From CAYNFR01 sp964616755 (lineage in GTDB: Bacteria; Bacteroidota; Bacteroidia; Chitinophagales; Saprospiraceae): a DNA stretch of 64,000 bases. The position numbers and the translations under genes were made by a program. The DNA is taken from positions 1 through 64,000 of the forward strand of contig CAZTSI010000001.1 in the NCBI GenBank assembly GCA_964616755.1, given 5' to 3'. Below are positions 54,284-63,519 of this stretch, piece after piece; within the stretch, counting starts at the first letter, position 1, and the number at the start of each line of letters is the position of its first letter. Under the pieces are notes generated by a model. That model made no database searches. It saw only the letters and a program-made list of their open reading frames with translations, and was not told the DNA's origin.

Positions 54284-54851
54284 AACGGGCTCAAAAATAT
54301 ATCTATTATTTCTACTCCGACTATGTTCGTCATAAGATAAGTAGTCCAATCTTCATGCCCGAGCAGAATAAGAAGGATAATTATTGTGTAAATTCAAATA
54401 TATAAGACTTCGTGGGTGCGGTCTGATAGTCTCTCTTATGGTACTTCAACAGATTAATAGTATAAGAAATACGCTTTAGCATGGGATAGAAAATAAAGTA
54501 ACCGTAAAAATGCTCTCCATGAAATGTTGTCTTAATTGTCAATTTAGTACGTAACTCATCCTTTAAGAAGGATACTCTACGTGTTATAATCATCCCCATA
54601 TTCTGTACATAATATTGGTTGTATCCAGGATTTATGAGCTCACAGTCCTTGAAAATCCTTTTCAAAAATCATATTTGCACTTTACTGCACAGATATTCCC
54701 CATTTTATAACTCCGAATTTATTTCGTCGTTTTAAAAAATCTGAGGTTCAACGAATACATCATCTTATCAAATTCACCTTAACCTTTGTATTTGATTGCA
54801 TCCATTATCAGCTATCGCATATCAACTACCGCAGAAAAAGGCAAAACGTCC
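54284..54851. other. intergenic region between smpB and DUF4271 genes
   Basis: About 570 bp. A 94-codon minus-strand frame (54381-54665) begins with TTG and encodes a basic, aromatic-rich peptide without recognisable motifs. I do not call it a gene. No tRNA-like or hairpin structure of note. Confidence 0.5.
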
Positions 54852-55298
54852 CTACGAATAGGTTTTCTTAACCCGATCCATTTCGCGTTGGACGTCCTTT
54901 TCTTTTAATGTGCTACGCTTGTCATATGTCTTTTTGCCTTGCGCTAAAGCTATTCTTACTTTGGCAATTCCTCGGTCTGAAAAAAATATTTTATATGGGA
55001 TGATGGTAAGACCCTTCTCTTTCACCGCCTTTTGCAGTTTTGCTAGCTCCGATTTTCGCAATAAAAGTTTTCGTTCGCGACGCTCTTCATGATTGTTGAC
55101 ATTACCAAATTCATATTCAGCTATAAAAATACTCCGTACATATAGGTCACTGCCCTTAAACACACAATATGCGTCACTTAGATTGGCATTGCCGAGTCGC
55201 AATGCCTTTATCTCAGTGCCCATGAGCATAATACCTGCATCATATTCTTGAATAAACTGAAACTCATACGTCGCCCTTCTATTAACAATTTCTTTCAT
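54852..55298 (-). CDS. smpB: SsrA-binding protein
   Basis: 148 aa. It delivers tmRNA to stalled ribosomes in trans-translation. Conserved segments: NRRATYEFQFIQEYDAGIML, LMGTEIKALRLGNANLSDAYC, EERRERKLLLRKSEL, LTIIPYKIFFSDRGIAKV, GKKTYDKR and the basic C-terminal helix EKDVQREMDRVKK. The ATG at 55298 gives the usual N-terminus. The tmRNA gene itself is not visible in the window. Monocistronic, with about 190 bp to clpB. Confidence 0.96.
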   Translation of the reverse strand: MKEIVNRRATYEFQFIQEYDAGIMLMGTEIKALRLGNANLSDAYCVFKGSDLYVRSIFIAEYEFGNVNNHEERRERKLLLRKSELAKLQKAVKEKGLTIIPYKIFFSDRGIAKVRIALAQGKKTYDKRSTLKEKDVQREMDRVKKTYS

Positions 55299-55489
55299 GT
55301 GTTTAAATACTTATCTCTTCATTAGCCGAGGTTCAAAGATGCTAGCTTTTGCGCACATCTTGCGAAATATACCCTTCTTCCTGCTAATCGACCTTCATTG
55401 TCGAAGGAAATATATTCTTCTTCTGACGATGGTTGTGAACACAGATGTTTTACATTATAGAAAATCAGTAACTACACCTTTTCGACACT

Positions 55490-58117
55490 CTATACTTTAA
55501 TATCAGCTACATCAAAAATATCATAGGTTAGGCCTTTAGCATTTGATCCGACACGCACCAAATCTCCGTCTGAAATTTTACCCGCCAAAAGAATTTTTGA
55601 CAATTCATTGACTAACTCTTGCTGTATCACTCGTTTTAGTGGTCTGGCACCAAACTGTGGTTCGTATCCAAGATCAGCAATAAAGCTCAAAGCGGCATCG
55701 TCTAGCTCAAGGCTTATGTTACGCTTGTTGAGCATTTCGCGTAATTCCCCAAGTAATAGCTGCGCTATCTGCTTTATTTCTCCCTTCGTCAACGGGAGAA
55801 ACATGATCTTCTCATCTATTCGGTTCAAAAATTCAGGTCGCAGACTTTCTTTCAACAATTCAAACACTTCTACTTTTGTCGTTTCAATTATATCAGTGCG
55901 ATGCTCTTCGCCCACCTCATCGAGGTCTTCGAAATTATCCAATATAATCTGTGAACCCATATTAGAGGTCATGATGACTATGGTGTTTTTGAAGTTAGCG
56001 ACCCTACCTTTATTGTCTGTAAGACGCCCATCATCCAAGACTTGTAGGAGTATGTTGAAAACATCGGGATGCGCTTTTTCTATCTCATCTAGCAGGATAA
56101 TGCTATATGGCTTCCTTCTTACTGCTTCTGTGAGCTGTCCTCCTTCATCATAACCCACATAGCCAGGAGGGGCACCGACGAGCCTTGACACAGTATGCTT
56201 TTCTTGATATTCGCTCATGTCTATTCGAGTGATAGCATTTTTGTCATCAAACAGCACCTTAGCAAGGGATTTTGCCAGCTCTGTTTTACCTACCCCCGTG
56301 GGTCCCAAGAACAAAAAAGAGCCTATGGGTCTGTTTTCATCTTGCAACCCAGCTCTGCTGCGTCTTACTGCATCAGACACGGCCACTACAGCATCCTTTT
56401 GTCCTATCAACTTTTTGCCAATCTCTTCCTCCAGGTTTAATAATTTGTCCTTCTCGCTTTGCAACATTTTAGCAACAGGTATGCCTGTCCATTTAGAGAT
56501 GACTTCGGCGATATCATTTGCGGTGACTTCTTCATTCGTAAATCGACCTTCTTCGGGCAGGGCGTGCAACTTTTCTTCGGAGACTTGGAGCATGGCTTCC
56601 TTTTCCTTCAGTTCGCCGTAGCGAATCTTAGCCACTGTTTCATAGTCACTTTCTCTTTCTGCTTTGGCTGCCTTCTGCTCGAGTGATTCGATTTGCTCTT
56701 TAATATTCTGAATGGTTTCTACGATCTCCTTTTCGTTTTGCCATGTAGCGGTGCGTGTGGTAAGGGTTTCTTGTGCCAAGGCTATCTCATCATTTATGCG
56801 CTTTAGCTTTTTGTCATCCTTTTCACGCTTGATACCTTCTCGTTCTATTTCTAGTTGCCGAAGTTTGCGCTGCAATTCATCGATTTCTTCGGGGACACTA
56901 TCTAGTTCGAGTCTCAGTTTTGCTGCCGCTTCATCAATTAAGTCGATGGCCTTGTCAGGCAGTTTACGCTCCGAAAGATACCGGTGCGACAATTCTGCTG
57001 CCGCGATAAGTGCTTCATCAAGAATATCTATTTTATGATAAACCTCATACTTATCTTGGATACCCCTCAAGATGGAAATCGTATCTTCTACACTTGGCTC
57101 ATCGACAAATATGGTTTGAAATCTTCTCACCAGCGCTTTATCTTTTTCAAAATACTTTTGATACTCATCAAAAGTGGTCGCGCCAATAGTCCGGAGTTCT
57201 CCACGGGCTAGGGCTGGTTTTAAAATATTAGCAGCATCCATGGCTCCGTTGCCCCCACCTGCGCCAATGAGCGTATGGATTTCGTCAATAAACAATATAA
57301 CCTCCCCATTGGAGGTATCCACCTCCTGAATAACAGCCTTTAGCCGCTCTTCAAATTCGCCTTTGAATTTTGCTCCTGCAATTAAGGCTGCAATATCTAG
57401 CGTATAAATGATCTTGCTCAAGAGATTTTCTGGCACGTCTTGATTGACAATTCTCCAGGCTATCCCTTCAACAATTGCAGTTTTTCCGACTCCGGCATCA
57501 CCGATGAGTATCGGATTATTCTTTTTCCGGCGCGAGAGGATGTGTAGCATGCGCCTGATCTCCTCGTCACGACCTATGATGGGGTCTAGCTTTCCTGATT
57601 CGGCTCGTTCATTGAGGTTGACCGCATACTTTTTAAGTGCTTGAAAATTGCTATCTGTGCTTGGGTCAGTTACTTTTCGACCTTTGCGCAACTCTAAAAT
57701 TGCTTCGCGGAGCTTTTCTTCTGTTGCCCCCTGCGATTTTAATATTGACGAGGCCTTGTCATTTCCTTTGATGATGCCCAATAAGATGAGTTCTGCAGAA
57801 ATATACTCATCGCCAAAGTCCTTCATCAACTTCTTGGCAGCTGCTAGGGCTTTGTTGGCGTCATTCGTGAGGTACTGTTTATCATTCCCACCTTGCACCT
57901 TTGGGAATGATTCTATGGCCTTGCTGAGGTCTCTTTTTAGAGGAACAATCCCTACGTCCATTTTATTGAAAAGAAATTGCGCCATTTGGTCGTCCACCTC
58001 AAAGAGTGCTTTGACCAAATGTACCGTATCAACTGTTTGCTGATCAAGACCACCGGCCATTTGTTGTGCCTTTAAAATGAGCTCTTGAGCCTTTATAGTG
58101 AAATTATCGTATGTCAT
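55490..58117 (-). CDS. clpB: ATP-dependent disaggregase ClpB
   Basis: 875 aa, full length. Works with DnaK to extract polypeptides from aggregates. The N-domain (1-145) is followed by NBD1 with Walker A GDAGVGKTAIVEG and Walker B VILFIDEIHTLIGAG, a long coiled-coil middle domain (about 400-530, rich in KLRLELDSVPEEIDELQRKL-type heptads), and NBD2 with GPTGVGKTELAKSL and the Walker B stretch RKPYSIILLDEIEKAHPDVF. The middle domain identifies ClpB rather than ClpA/C. Stress control is likely; a palindrome lies 109 bp upstream. Confidence 0.97.
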   Translation of the reverse strand: MTYDNFTIKAQELILKAQQMAGGLDQQTVDTVHLVKALFEVDDQMAQFLFNKMDVGIVPLKRDLSKAIESFPKVQGGNDKQYLTNDANKALAAAKKLMKDFGDEYISAELILLGIIKGNDKASSILKSQGATEEKLREAILELRKGRKVTDPSTDSNFQALKKYAVNLNERAESGKLDPIIGRDEEIRRMLHILSRRKKNNPILIGDAGVGKTAIVEGIAWRIVNQDVPENLLSKIIYTLDIAALIAGAKFKGEFEERLKAVIQEVDTSNGEVILFIDEIHTLIGAGGGNGAMDAANILKPALARGELRTIGATTFDEYQKYFEKDKALVRRFQTIFVDEPSVEDTISILRGIQDKYEVYHKIDILDEALIAAAELSHRYLSERKLPDKAIDLIDEAAAKLRLELDSVPEEIDELQRKLRQLEIEREGIKREKDDKKLKRINDEIALAQETLTTRTATWQNEKEIVETIQNIKEQIESLEQKAAKAERESDYETVAKIRYGELKEKEAMLQVSEEKLHALPEEGRFTNEEVTANDIAEVISKWTGIPVAKMLQSEKDKLLNLEEEIGKKLIGQKDAVVAVSDAVRRSRAGLQDENRPIGSFLFLGPTGVGKTELAKSLAKVLFDDKNAITRIDMSEYQEKHTVSRLVGAPPGYVGYDEGGQLTEAVRRKPYSIILLDEIEKAHPDVFNILLQVLDDGRLTDNKGRVANFKNTIVIMTSNMGSQIILDNFEDLDEVGEEHRTDIIETTKVEVFELLKESLRPEFLNRIDEKIMFLPLTKGEIKQIAQLLLGELREMLNKRNISLELDDAALSFIADLGYEPQFGARPLKRVIQQELVNELSKILLAGKISDGDLVRVGSNAKGLTYDIFDVADIKV

Positions 58118-58225
58118 ATGTAATCGATTTTTGTGCTTTTATCCTTACTACTATTATCAAATCCTATTCCATAACAAGCATAGTTTGTTATGGCGTCAAA
58201 CTGGCATATGGTTTACTTATTTTTC

Positions 58226-58238
58226 TGACAAAATGTCA
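58226..58238. promoter_or_regulatory. TGACA-aaa-TGTCA palindrome upstream of clpB
   Basis: Perfect 5-bp inverted repeat with a 3-nt spacer, extended on one side by C/T matches, in the 256-bp divergent gap between clpB and the protease-propeller gene. Candidate operator of a stress regulator. No experimental match can be cited. Confidence 0.4.
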
Positions 58239-58373
58239 AGACTTACGTCAAAATATTGATTTAAATGAGCTTTTTCTCCACTTTTAAATCTAATTTAACC
58301 TTCAAGAATTCTTTCTTTTATACCAAACCATTGGACGTTAAAGTTTGAATGTACAGATACTAAAATATATATT

Positions 58374-61300
58374 ATGCGTCTCCTTATTATCCTTATCGTG
58401 GGATTGGTGGCCAGTTCTACGATTCAAGCTCAATATTTTGGTCGAAATAAACCTCGCTATCGAAGCTTTCACTTCAAAGTAAAAGAAACTCCCAATTTTG
58501 ACATCCACTATTACCTCAATAATGAGCAAGCGCTCAATTGGTTAAGTCAAGACACAGAGCGATGGTATGAGAATATTAGCACTACCATTGACCATACTAT
58601 CCCTTTTAGAAATCCTTTGTTATTTTATAATAATCATGCGGAGTTTCAGCAGACAAATGCCATCACGGGTGGCATAGGTATCGGAACGGGCGGCGTAACA
58701 GAAAGTCTAAAAAACCGTGTGATCATGCCAGTGACTTTTAGCAATCAACAGACGAGTCAAGTACTTGGCCACGAATTAGTACACGCCTTTCAATTTAATA
58801 TGATTCTTAACAGCGACTCTACCAATATGCAGAGTCTCGGCAACTTGCCCTTGTGGATAGTAGAAGGTATGGCGGAATATATGACCCTTGGACGCATGGA
58901 TCCGTTTACCGCTATGTGGATGCGCAATGCTATGTTAAATGACGATTTGCCTTCGCTTGACAAAATGAATAATCCCAAATACTTTCCCTACCGCTATGGA
59001 CAGGCGGCTTGGTCATTTTTAGCTGGTACTTATGGTGATGATGTGATCAAACCTTTCTTTTACAATACGGCTCTATATGGTTTAGATTTTTCGGCCCCAG
59101 TCACTTTTGAGATCAGCCTTGAGACACTGAGTAATAACTGGCAAAAGGCCATGAGGGATTATTATGCACCCTACTTAGGAGACATGAAAGAAAGTAAAAT
59201 TGGAAAAACTCTATTGTCAAGAGAAAATGCCGGGCGTATGAACGTCTCCCCTTCATTGAGCCCCAATGGTCGATGGGTGGTATTCCTATCTGAAAAAGAT
59301 CTATTCTCCACGGACATCTTTATGGCAGATGCGCGCACTGGTAAAATAGAGCGTAAAATAAGCAGTCTCATTAAAGATTCCGATTTAGACAACTTCAACT
59401 TTTTAGAATCTGCGGGCACGTGGTCTCCCGATGGCAAACAGTTTGCCTTTGTCGGAGTAAAAAAGGGACGAAATGTCATTGTCATTAAGACCATCGAAGG
59501 AAAGGTCAAAGAAGAAACCTTTGATATCAAGGAGGTGCCAGCAATAACTAATCCCACTTGGTCTCCCGACGGCAAAGAAATTGTTTTTACAGGCTCTGTC
59601 GAGGCTCAGTCAGATTTGTTTGCTGTCAACCTGCGGACGAAAAAAGTTCGTCAATTGACCAATGATCATTACTCTGAAATCCAAGCGCATTTTTCAAAAG
59701 ACGGCACAAGGTTAGTGTTCAGTTATGATAAAAAAAGTCTCGATAAAGGCAAAATCAATGGTAGGTGGACATATGATGTAGCCATCATGGACTACAAAAG
59801 TGGCGAAATAAGCATCTTGGATATCTTTCCCGATGCCGATAATATCAATCCAAATTTTGATCACGAAGACAACATTTACTTCTTATCAGATCGTGATGGC
59901 TATCGCAATATGTATCGATATATAACGGCCACAGGTGAGACATTTCAAATGACGGATTTCTTGACTGGATTGAGCGGCATTTCTAGATATTCACCTGTTC
60001 TAACAACCTCCGTGAATCGCGACAGAGTCCTTTTCACCCATTATTTTGGTGATGAATATATCGTCAAAGAAGCCTCATCAGATCGCCTGTTGAATAAACT
60101 TGTTGACCCCTACGATGTAAATTTTGATGCCGGCACTTTGCCTGTTGTGGGACTTAATCGCAAGAGTATTGTCAAAGAATATCTCGTGCGCGATGATACA
60201 TATATGTCTGTAGATAGTTTTAGTGTAAAAAAGTATAAGCCTAGATTCAATCTCGATTATGTAGGTGGTGGCGCAGGCGTTGGCGTATCCAATACCAATT
60301 TTGGGACTTTCTCGGGTATGCAAGGTGGTATAGACCTACTATTTGGTGATATGCTCGGAAACAATCAATTGTTCTCGCGACTAGCGCTAAATGGGGAGAT
60401 TCTCGATTTTGGTGCGCAGACTTCTTATATCAATCGTGCCAACAAAATTGCATGGGGCATTGGCTTTGCTCATGTGCCGTTGAGAACGGGTTATTTTACA
60501 TCTTCCCTGATAGAAGATAACGTTGATGGGCAGAATTTTTTGGCGATAAAAGATGAACTCAACATTCTTAGGGTTTTTGATCAAACGCTGAGCTTATTCG
60601 CGCATTTACCCTTCTCCAGCACCTTACGTCTAGAAGGAGGTATAGAAGGAGGACATCGCGGATTTCGCTGGGATGTAGTAAGCACCTATTCTACGGCTCT
60701 TGATGTCGGCGGCGGTCAATTTGTCCGCAACATAACCTACGATCGCGAACGCGAAAAACTCGATCTTGGCGACCAAATACAGTTCAATCAATTTTATACC
60801 TTAGAAAAAGGCTATACCGCAGGAGCTAATATTGCACTGGTCGGAGACAACACCTATTTTGGCCTAACTTCACCGCTTTCAGGACAACGATTTAGGGTGT
60901 CATTGGAGAAAAGTGCAGGGCTCAATGATTATTTTGCTGTATTAGGTGATTACCGAAAATACATTTGGACTAAGCCATTTTCTTTTGCCGTTCGCGGCAT
61001 GAGTTATGTACGCTTTGACGAAGACGTACGATCCCTTTACCCCTTTTTTATTGGGCAGATGGGTTTTGTTAGAGGGTATGATTTTTTGTTTAACGGCAAT
61101 TTTGAAAACATTGGTAATGGCCTCCGATTAGAACAAACCTTTGGTTCAAAGATGGGTATGTTCAGCGCAGAAATTCGTATGCCTTTTACGGGCCCTAAGC
61201 AATTGTCGCTCATAGGGTCACAATTTTTATTTACCGATCTTGCATTGTTCTTTGATGCTGGAATGGCATTTGACGAATTTTCGCACATCAGCGAAGGTCG

Positions 61301-61475
61301 ACCCTACAATGTGGGCGGACAGACCATATTTTTGAAGCCAGAGTTGCTTATGTCGGTCGGATTGGCGGTTCGTGTTAATTTGTTCGGAGCGATGATCCTA
61401 GAACCCTTTTGGGCATATCCGCTACAAAAAGACAGTCGAGTGACCTTTGGGTTAAACTTCATTCCTGGCTGGTAA
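58374..61475 (+). CDS. surface protein: gluzincin peptidase-like domain, TolB-type propeller and outer-membrane barrel
   Basis: 1033 aa with a signal peptide (MRLLIILIVGLVASSTIQAQ). Domain 1 (about 25-230) has HELVH (133-137) and a downstream EGMAEY (164-169), the zinc and third-ligand pattern of gluzincin peptidases (peptidase MA type). Domain 2 (about 255-600) has WD40-like TolB/PD40 repeats such as NPTWSPDGKEIVFTG and PSLSPNGRWVVFLS. Domain 3 (about 620-1033) is beta-strand-rich and ends with the FPGW-like aromatic terminus typical of an outer-membrane barrel, resembling the surface-antigen/BamA barrel. Substrate unknown. Convergent with the AraC gene. Confidence 0.88.
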   Translation: MRLLIILIVGLVASSTIQAQYFGRNKPRYRSFHFKVKETPNFDIHYYLNNEQALNWLSQDTERWYENISTTIDHTIPFRNPLLFYNNHAEFQQTNAITGGIGIGTGGVTESLKNRVIMPVTFSNQQTSQVLGHELVHAFQFNMILNSDSTNMQSLGNLPLWIVEGMAEYMTLGRMDPFTAMWMRNAMLNDDLPSLDKMNNPKYFPYRYGQAAWSFLAGTYGDDVIKPFFYNTALYGLDFSAPVTFEISLETLSNNWQKAMRDYYAPYLGDMKESKIGKTLLSRENAGRMNVSPSLSPNGRWVVFLSEKDLFSTDIFMADARTGKIERKISSLIKDSDLDNFNFLESAGTWSPDGKQFAFVGVKKGRNVIVIKTIEGKVKEETFDIKEVPAITNPTWSPDGKEIVFTGSVEAQSDLFAVNLRTKKVRQLTNDHYSEIQAHFSKDGTRLVFSYDKKSLDKGKINGRWTYDVAIMDYKSGEISILDIFPDADNINPNFDHEDNIYFLSDRDGYRNMYRYITATGETFQMTDFLTGLSGISRYSPVLTTSVNRDRVLFTHYFGDEYIVKEASSDRLLNKLVDPYDVNFDAGTLPVVGLNRKSIVKEYLVRDDTYMSVDSFSVKKYKPRFNLDYVGGGAGVGVSNTNFGTFSGMQGGIDLLFGDMLGNNQLFSRLALNGEILDFGAQTSYINRANKIAWGIGFAHVPLRTGYFTSSLIEDNVDGQNFLAIKDELNILRVFDQTLSLFAHLPFSSTLRLEGGIEGGHRGFRWDVVSTYSTALDVGGGQFVRNITYDREREKLDLGDQIQFNQFYTLEKGYTAGANIALVGDNTYFGLTSPLSGQRFRVSLEKSAGLNDYFAVLGDYRKYIWTKPFSFAVRGMSYVRFDEDVRSLYPFFIGQMGFVRGYDFLFNGNFENIGNGLRLEQTFGSKMGMFSAEIRMPFTGPKQLSLIGSQFLFTDLALFFDAGMAFDEFSHISEGRPYNVGGQTIFLKPELLMSVGLAVRVNLFGAMILEPFWAYPLQKDSRVTFGLNFIPGW

Positions 61476-61504
61476 AAGAAGATGTATTGACCTATTGTAT
61501 CGTT

Positions 61505-62413
61505 TTAGTTTCGTTGGTTTGCGCTTTTCAATACTTCGGTATGATAGAATCGTTTGAATTGGCTAGGATTCATTTTATTAAGTCTGGCAAAAATTCGATT
61601 GAAATAAGACAAACTTTCAAACCCTACAGAGAAACAAGCTTCGCCTACGGTCGCATTTTGAAGCAAAAGTTTTTTAGCTTGGCTGATCCTGTATTCATTC
61701 AGGTAATGCACAAAAGTATTGCCTGTTGATTTTTTGAAATAACGACAAAATGCTGAGCGCGTCAAATGACAATACCGCGCTATTTGATCCAAGGATATTT
61801 TATGCTCATAGTGTTCATCTACATATTGATAAATGGCACTCAATCTGTCGCGGTCTTTCGAGCTATTCACTATATTGGCTGGCATCGTGTGCAAGAGTTC
61901 ATATTCTTCTGAGTGACTGAGGCGGTCTAAAATAACTAAGATGGCCATGAATTGATCGAAAGCTGAGAGCAAATGCAGCTCGTTCATTTGTGCCCCAACT
62001 ACTTTTTTGGTATCCCCCTGAAAAGCTACTCCATACCGGGCTCGCTCAAACAAAGGTCGCAAATGTTCAAATTCAGGTAATTGATGTATACAATCTTCCA
62101 CAAAGGCTAATCTGAAATGAACGACCTCCTTTTGATACTCCCCTTTGACGCCGTAATCAAAATTTAGATGGGGAATATAACTGCCAATAAGTACCAAATC
62201 TCCATCAACATACGGTGCATAATGATTGCCAACATGGCGCATACCATCGGTTCCTTGGATATAGACTAATTCATATTCTGGATGAAAATGCCAATAATAG
62301 ACATCGCTCAATCTAGGATGATGCAGTAAGCGAACAGATCGTTGCAGACCATTCCCCAACGAATTGCCAATGGTTTCAATTTTAGCTCGATTGTGCTTAT
62401 ATCCTCCCATCAT
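61505..62413 (-). CDS. AraC family transcriptional regulator
   Basis: 302 aa. An N-terminal cupin-type sensor domain (YYWHFHPEYELVYIQGTDG, with the HxHxEyELxyi metal-binding pattern of sugar-responsive AraC proteins) joins a C-terminal pair of helix-turn-helix units (ISLDQIARYCHLTRSAFCRYF and NEYRISQAKKLLLQNATVGE), followed by the AraC signature CFSVGFESLSYFNRIFARL. Divergent from the phytanoyl-CoA-dioxygenase-like gene across 124 bp, so it probably controls that operon in response to a small sugar-like effector. Two adjacent ATG codons at 62413 and 62410. Confidence 0.92.
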   Translation of the reverse strand: MMGGYKHNRAKIETIGNSLGNGLQRSVRLLHHPRLSDVYYWHFHPEYELVYIQGTDGMRHVGNHYAPYVDGDLVLIGSYIPHLNFDYGVKGEYQKEVVHFRLAFVEDCIHQLPEFEHLRPLFERARYGVAFQGDTKKVVGAQMNELHLLSAFDQFMAILVILDRLSHSEEYELLHTMPANIVNSSKDRDRLSAIYQYVDEHYEHKISLDQIARYCHLTRSAFCRYFKKSTGNTFVHYLNEYRISQAKKLLLQNATVGEACFSVGFESLSYFNRIFARLNKMNPSQFKRFYHTEVLKSANQRN

Positions 62414-62537
62414 TCTCCATGTTTTAACAAAAATATGTCAATATAGTACAAATATTGGTGTATATCCTATAGCCAACCTCATTACTTCGCCAAGTACCTT
62501 TGGTTGAGAAAACATCCACTTTCCTTATTTCACCTAA

Positions 62538-63518
62538 ATGACCTTAGCTATGAAAAACATGATCCCTACGATGGCCACGTTTCATAAAGATATTCCAGGA
62601 AATCCTAGCACGGCTAAATCGAGCATACACCAATTCAATGATCGATCGAATGGGCAAGCTCTACGAGTATTGACTGAAGATGATTGGCAATTTTGGTTGT
62701 ACAATGGCTATATCGTGATTAAAAACGCAATATCCAAACAAAGAGCAAGCGAAACGGCTGCCTTTTTATGGTCATTTGAAGATAAAATCCCCGACGACAA
62801 ATCGACCTGGTATACCGCCCCCAGAGCCGAAATGCAAATGAAAGAATTAGCGGGCACAGGCATGGTCGAAGTATATAACCATCAACAATTGTGGAATAAC
62901 CGACAAGAGCCTAAAGTATATAATGCCTTTGTTGATATTTGGGGCACCGAAAAACTTTGGGTAACCATTGATCGAGCCAACCTAAATTTTCCTATACGTC
63001 CAGGCTTTGATTACAAAGCATTTATTCATTGGGATTATGATCCAGAAACGAAGCCTATTAACGTGCAAGGCGTCTTGGCACTAGCCGACCAAACAGATGA
63101 AGAAATGGGTGGTTTTCAGTGTATTCCTTGGTTGTATCGCCATTATGATGAATGGAAGCTAAAACAACCAGAGAACCGCAATCGCTTTCAACCAGATATC
63201 GCCGGTTTAGAACAACATATTGTCAAAGTAAAACTAGAAGCCGGAGATCTACTGATTTTTAATAGCCTTCAGCCACACGGCATTCGCGCAAATAAATCGG
63301 TAGACAAGGTACGAATAGCTCAGTACATTGCCATGATGCCCGCTCAAGAAGATGATGATGCATTAAGAAGTTGGCGTATTAACTCATGGAAAAACCGAGT
63401 TGCACCAGAAGGGTACGCCTTCCCAGGCGATCCAAGAAAATGGGAACAAACCAAATACACGACTGCCGAACTATCGTCATTGGGGCGCAAACTATTAGGA
63501 TCTGAAAGTTGGGATTAA
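62538..63518 (+). CDS. phytanoyl-CoA dioxygenase (PhyH) family Fe(II)/2-oxoglutarate enzyme
   Basis: 326 aa. PhyH-type double-stranded beta helix. The metal-binding HxD is visible in FIHWDYDPE, and the distal His in LQPHGIRANKS is followed by the 2-oxoglutarate-binding Arg (VDKVRIAQYIA). Family members hydroxylate diverse small molecules (phytanoyl-CoA, ectoine, sugars, lipids), so the substrate is open. N-terminal Mets at residues 1, 5, 8 and 12 leave the start uncertain. The next gene, an SDR, begins 1 bp after its stop, so the two form an operon controlled by the divergent AraC protein. Confidence 0.88.
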   Translation: MTLAMKNMIPTMATFHKDIPGNPSTAKSSIHQFNDRSNGQALRVLTEDDWQFWLYNGYIVIKNAISKQRASETAAFLWSFEDKIPDDKSTWYTAPRAEMQMKELAGTGMVEVYNHQQLWNNRQEPKVYNAFVDIWGTEKLWVTIDRANLNFPIRPGFDYKAFIHWDYDPETKPINVQGVLALADQTDEEMGGFQCIPWLYRHYDEWKLKQPENRNRFQPDIAGLEQHIVKVKLEAGDLLIFNSLQPHGIRANKSVDKVRIAQYIAMMPAQEDDDALRSWRINSWKNRVAPEGYAFPGDPRKWEQTKYTTAELSSLGRKLLGSESWD

Positions 63519-63519
63519 T

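Noticed and set aside
54381..54665. 94-codon minus-strand frame between smpB and the DUF4271 gene
   Set aside because: TTG start, no motif, basic aromatic-rich composition like translated AT-rich DNA, no credible promoter.
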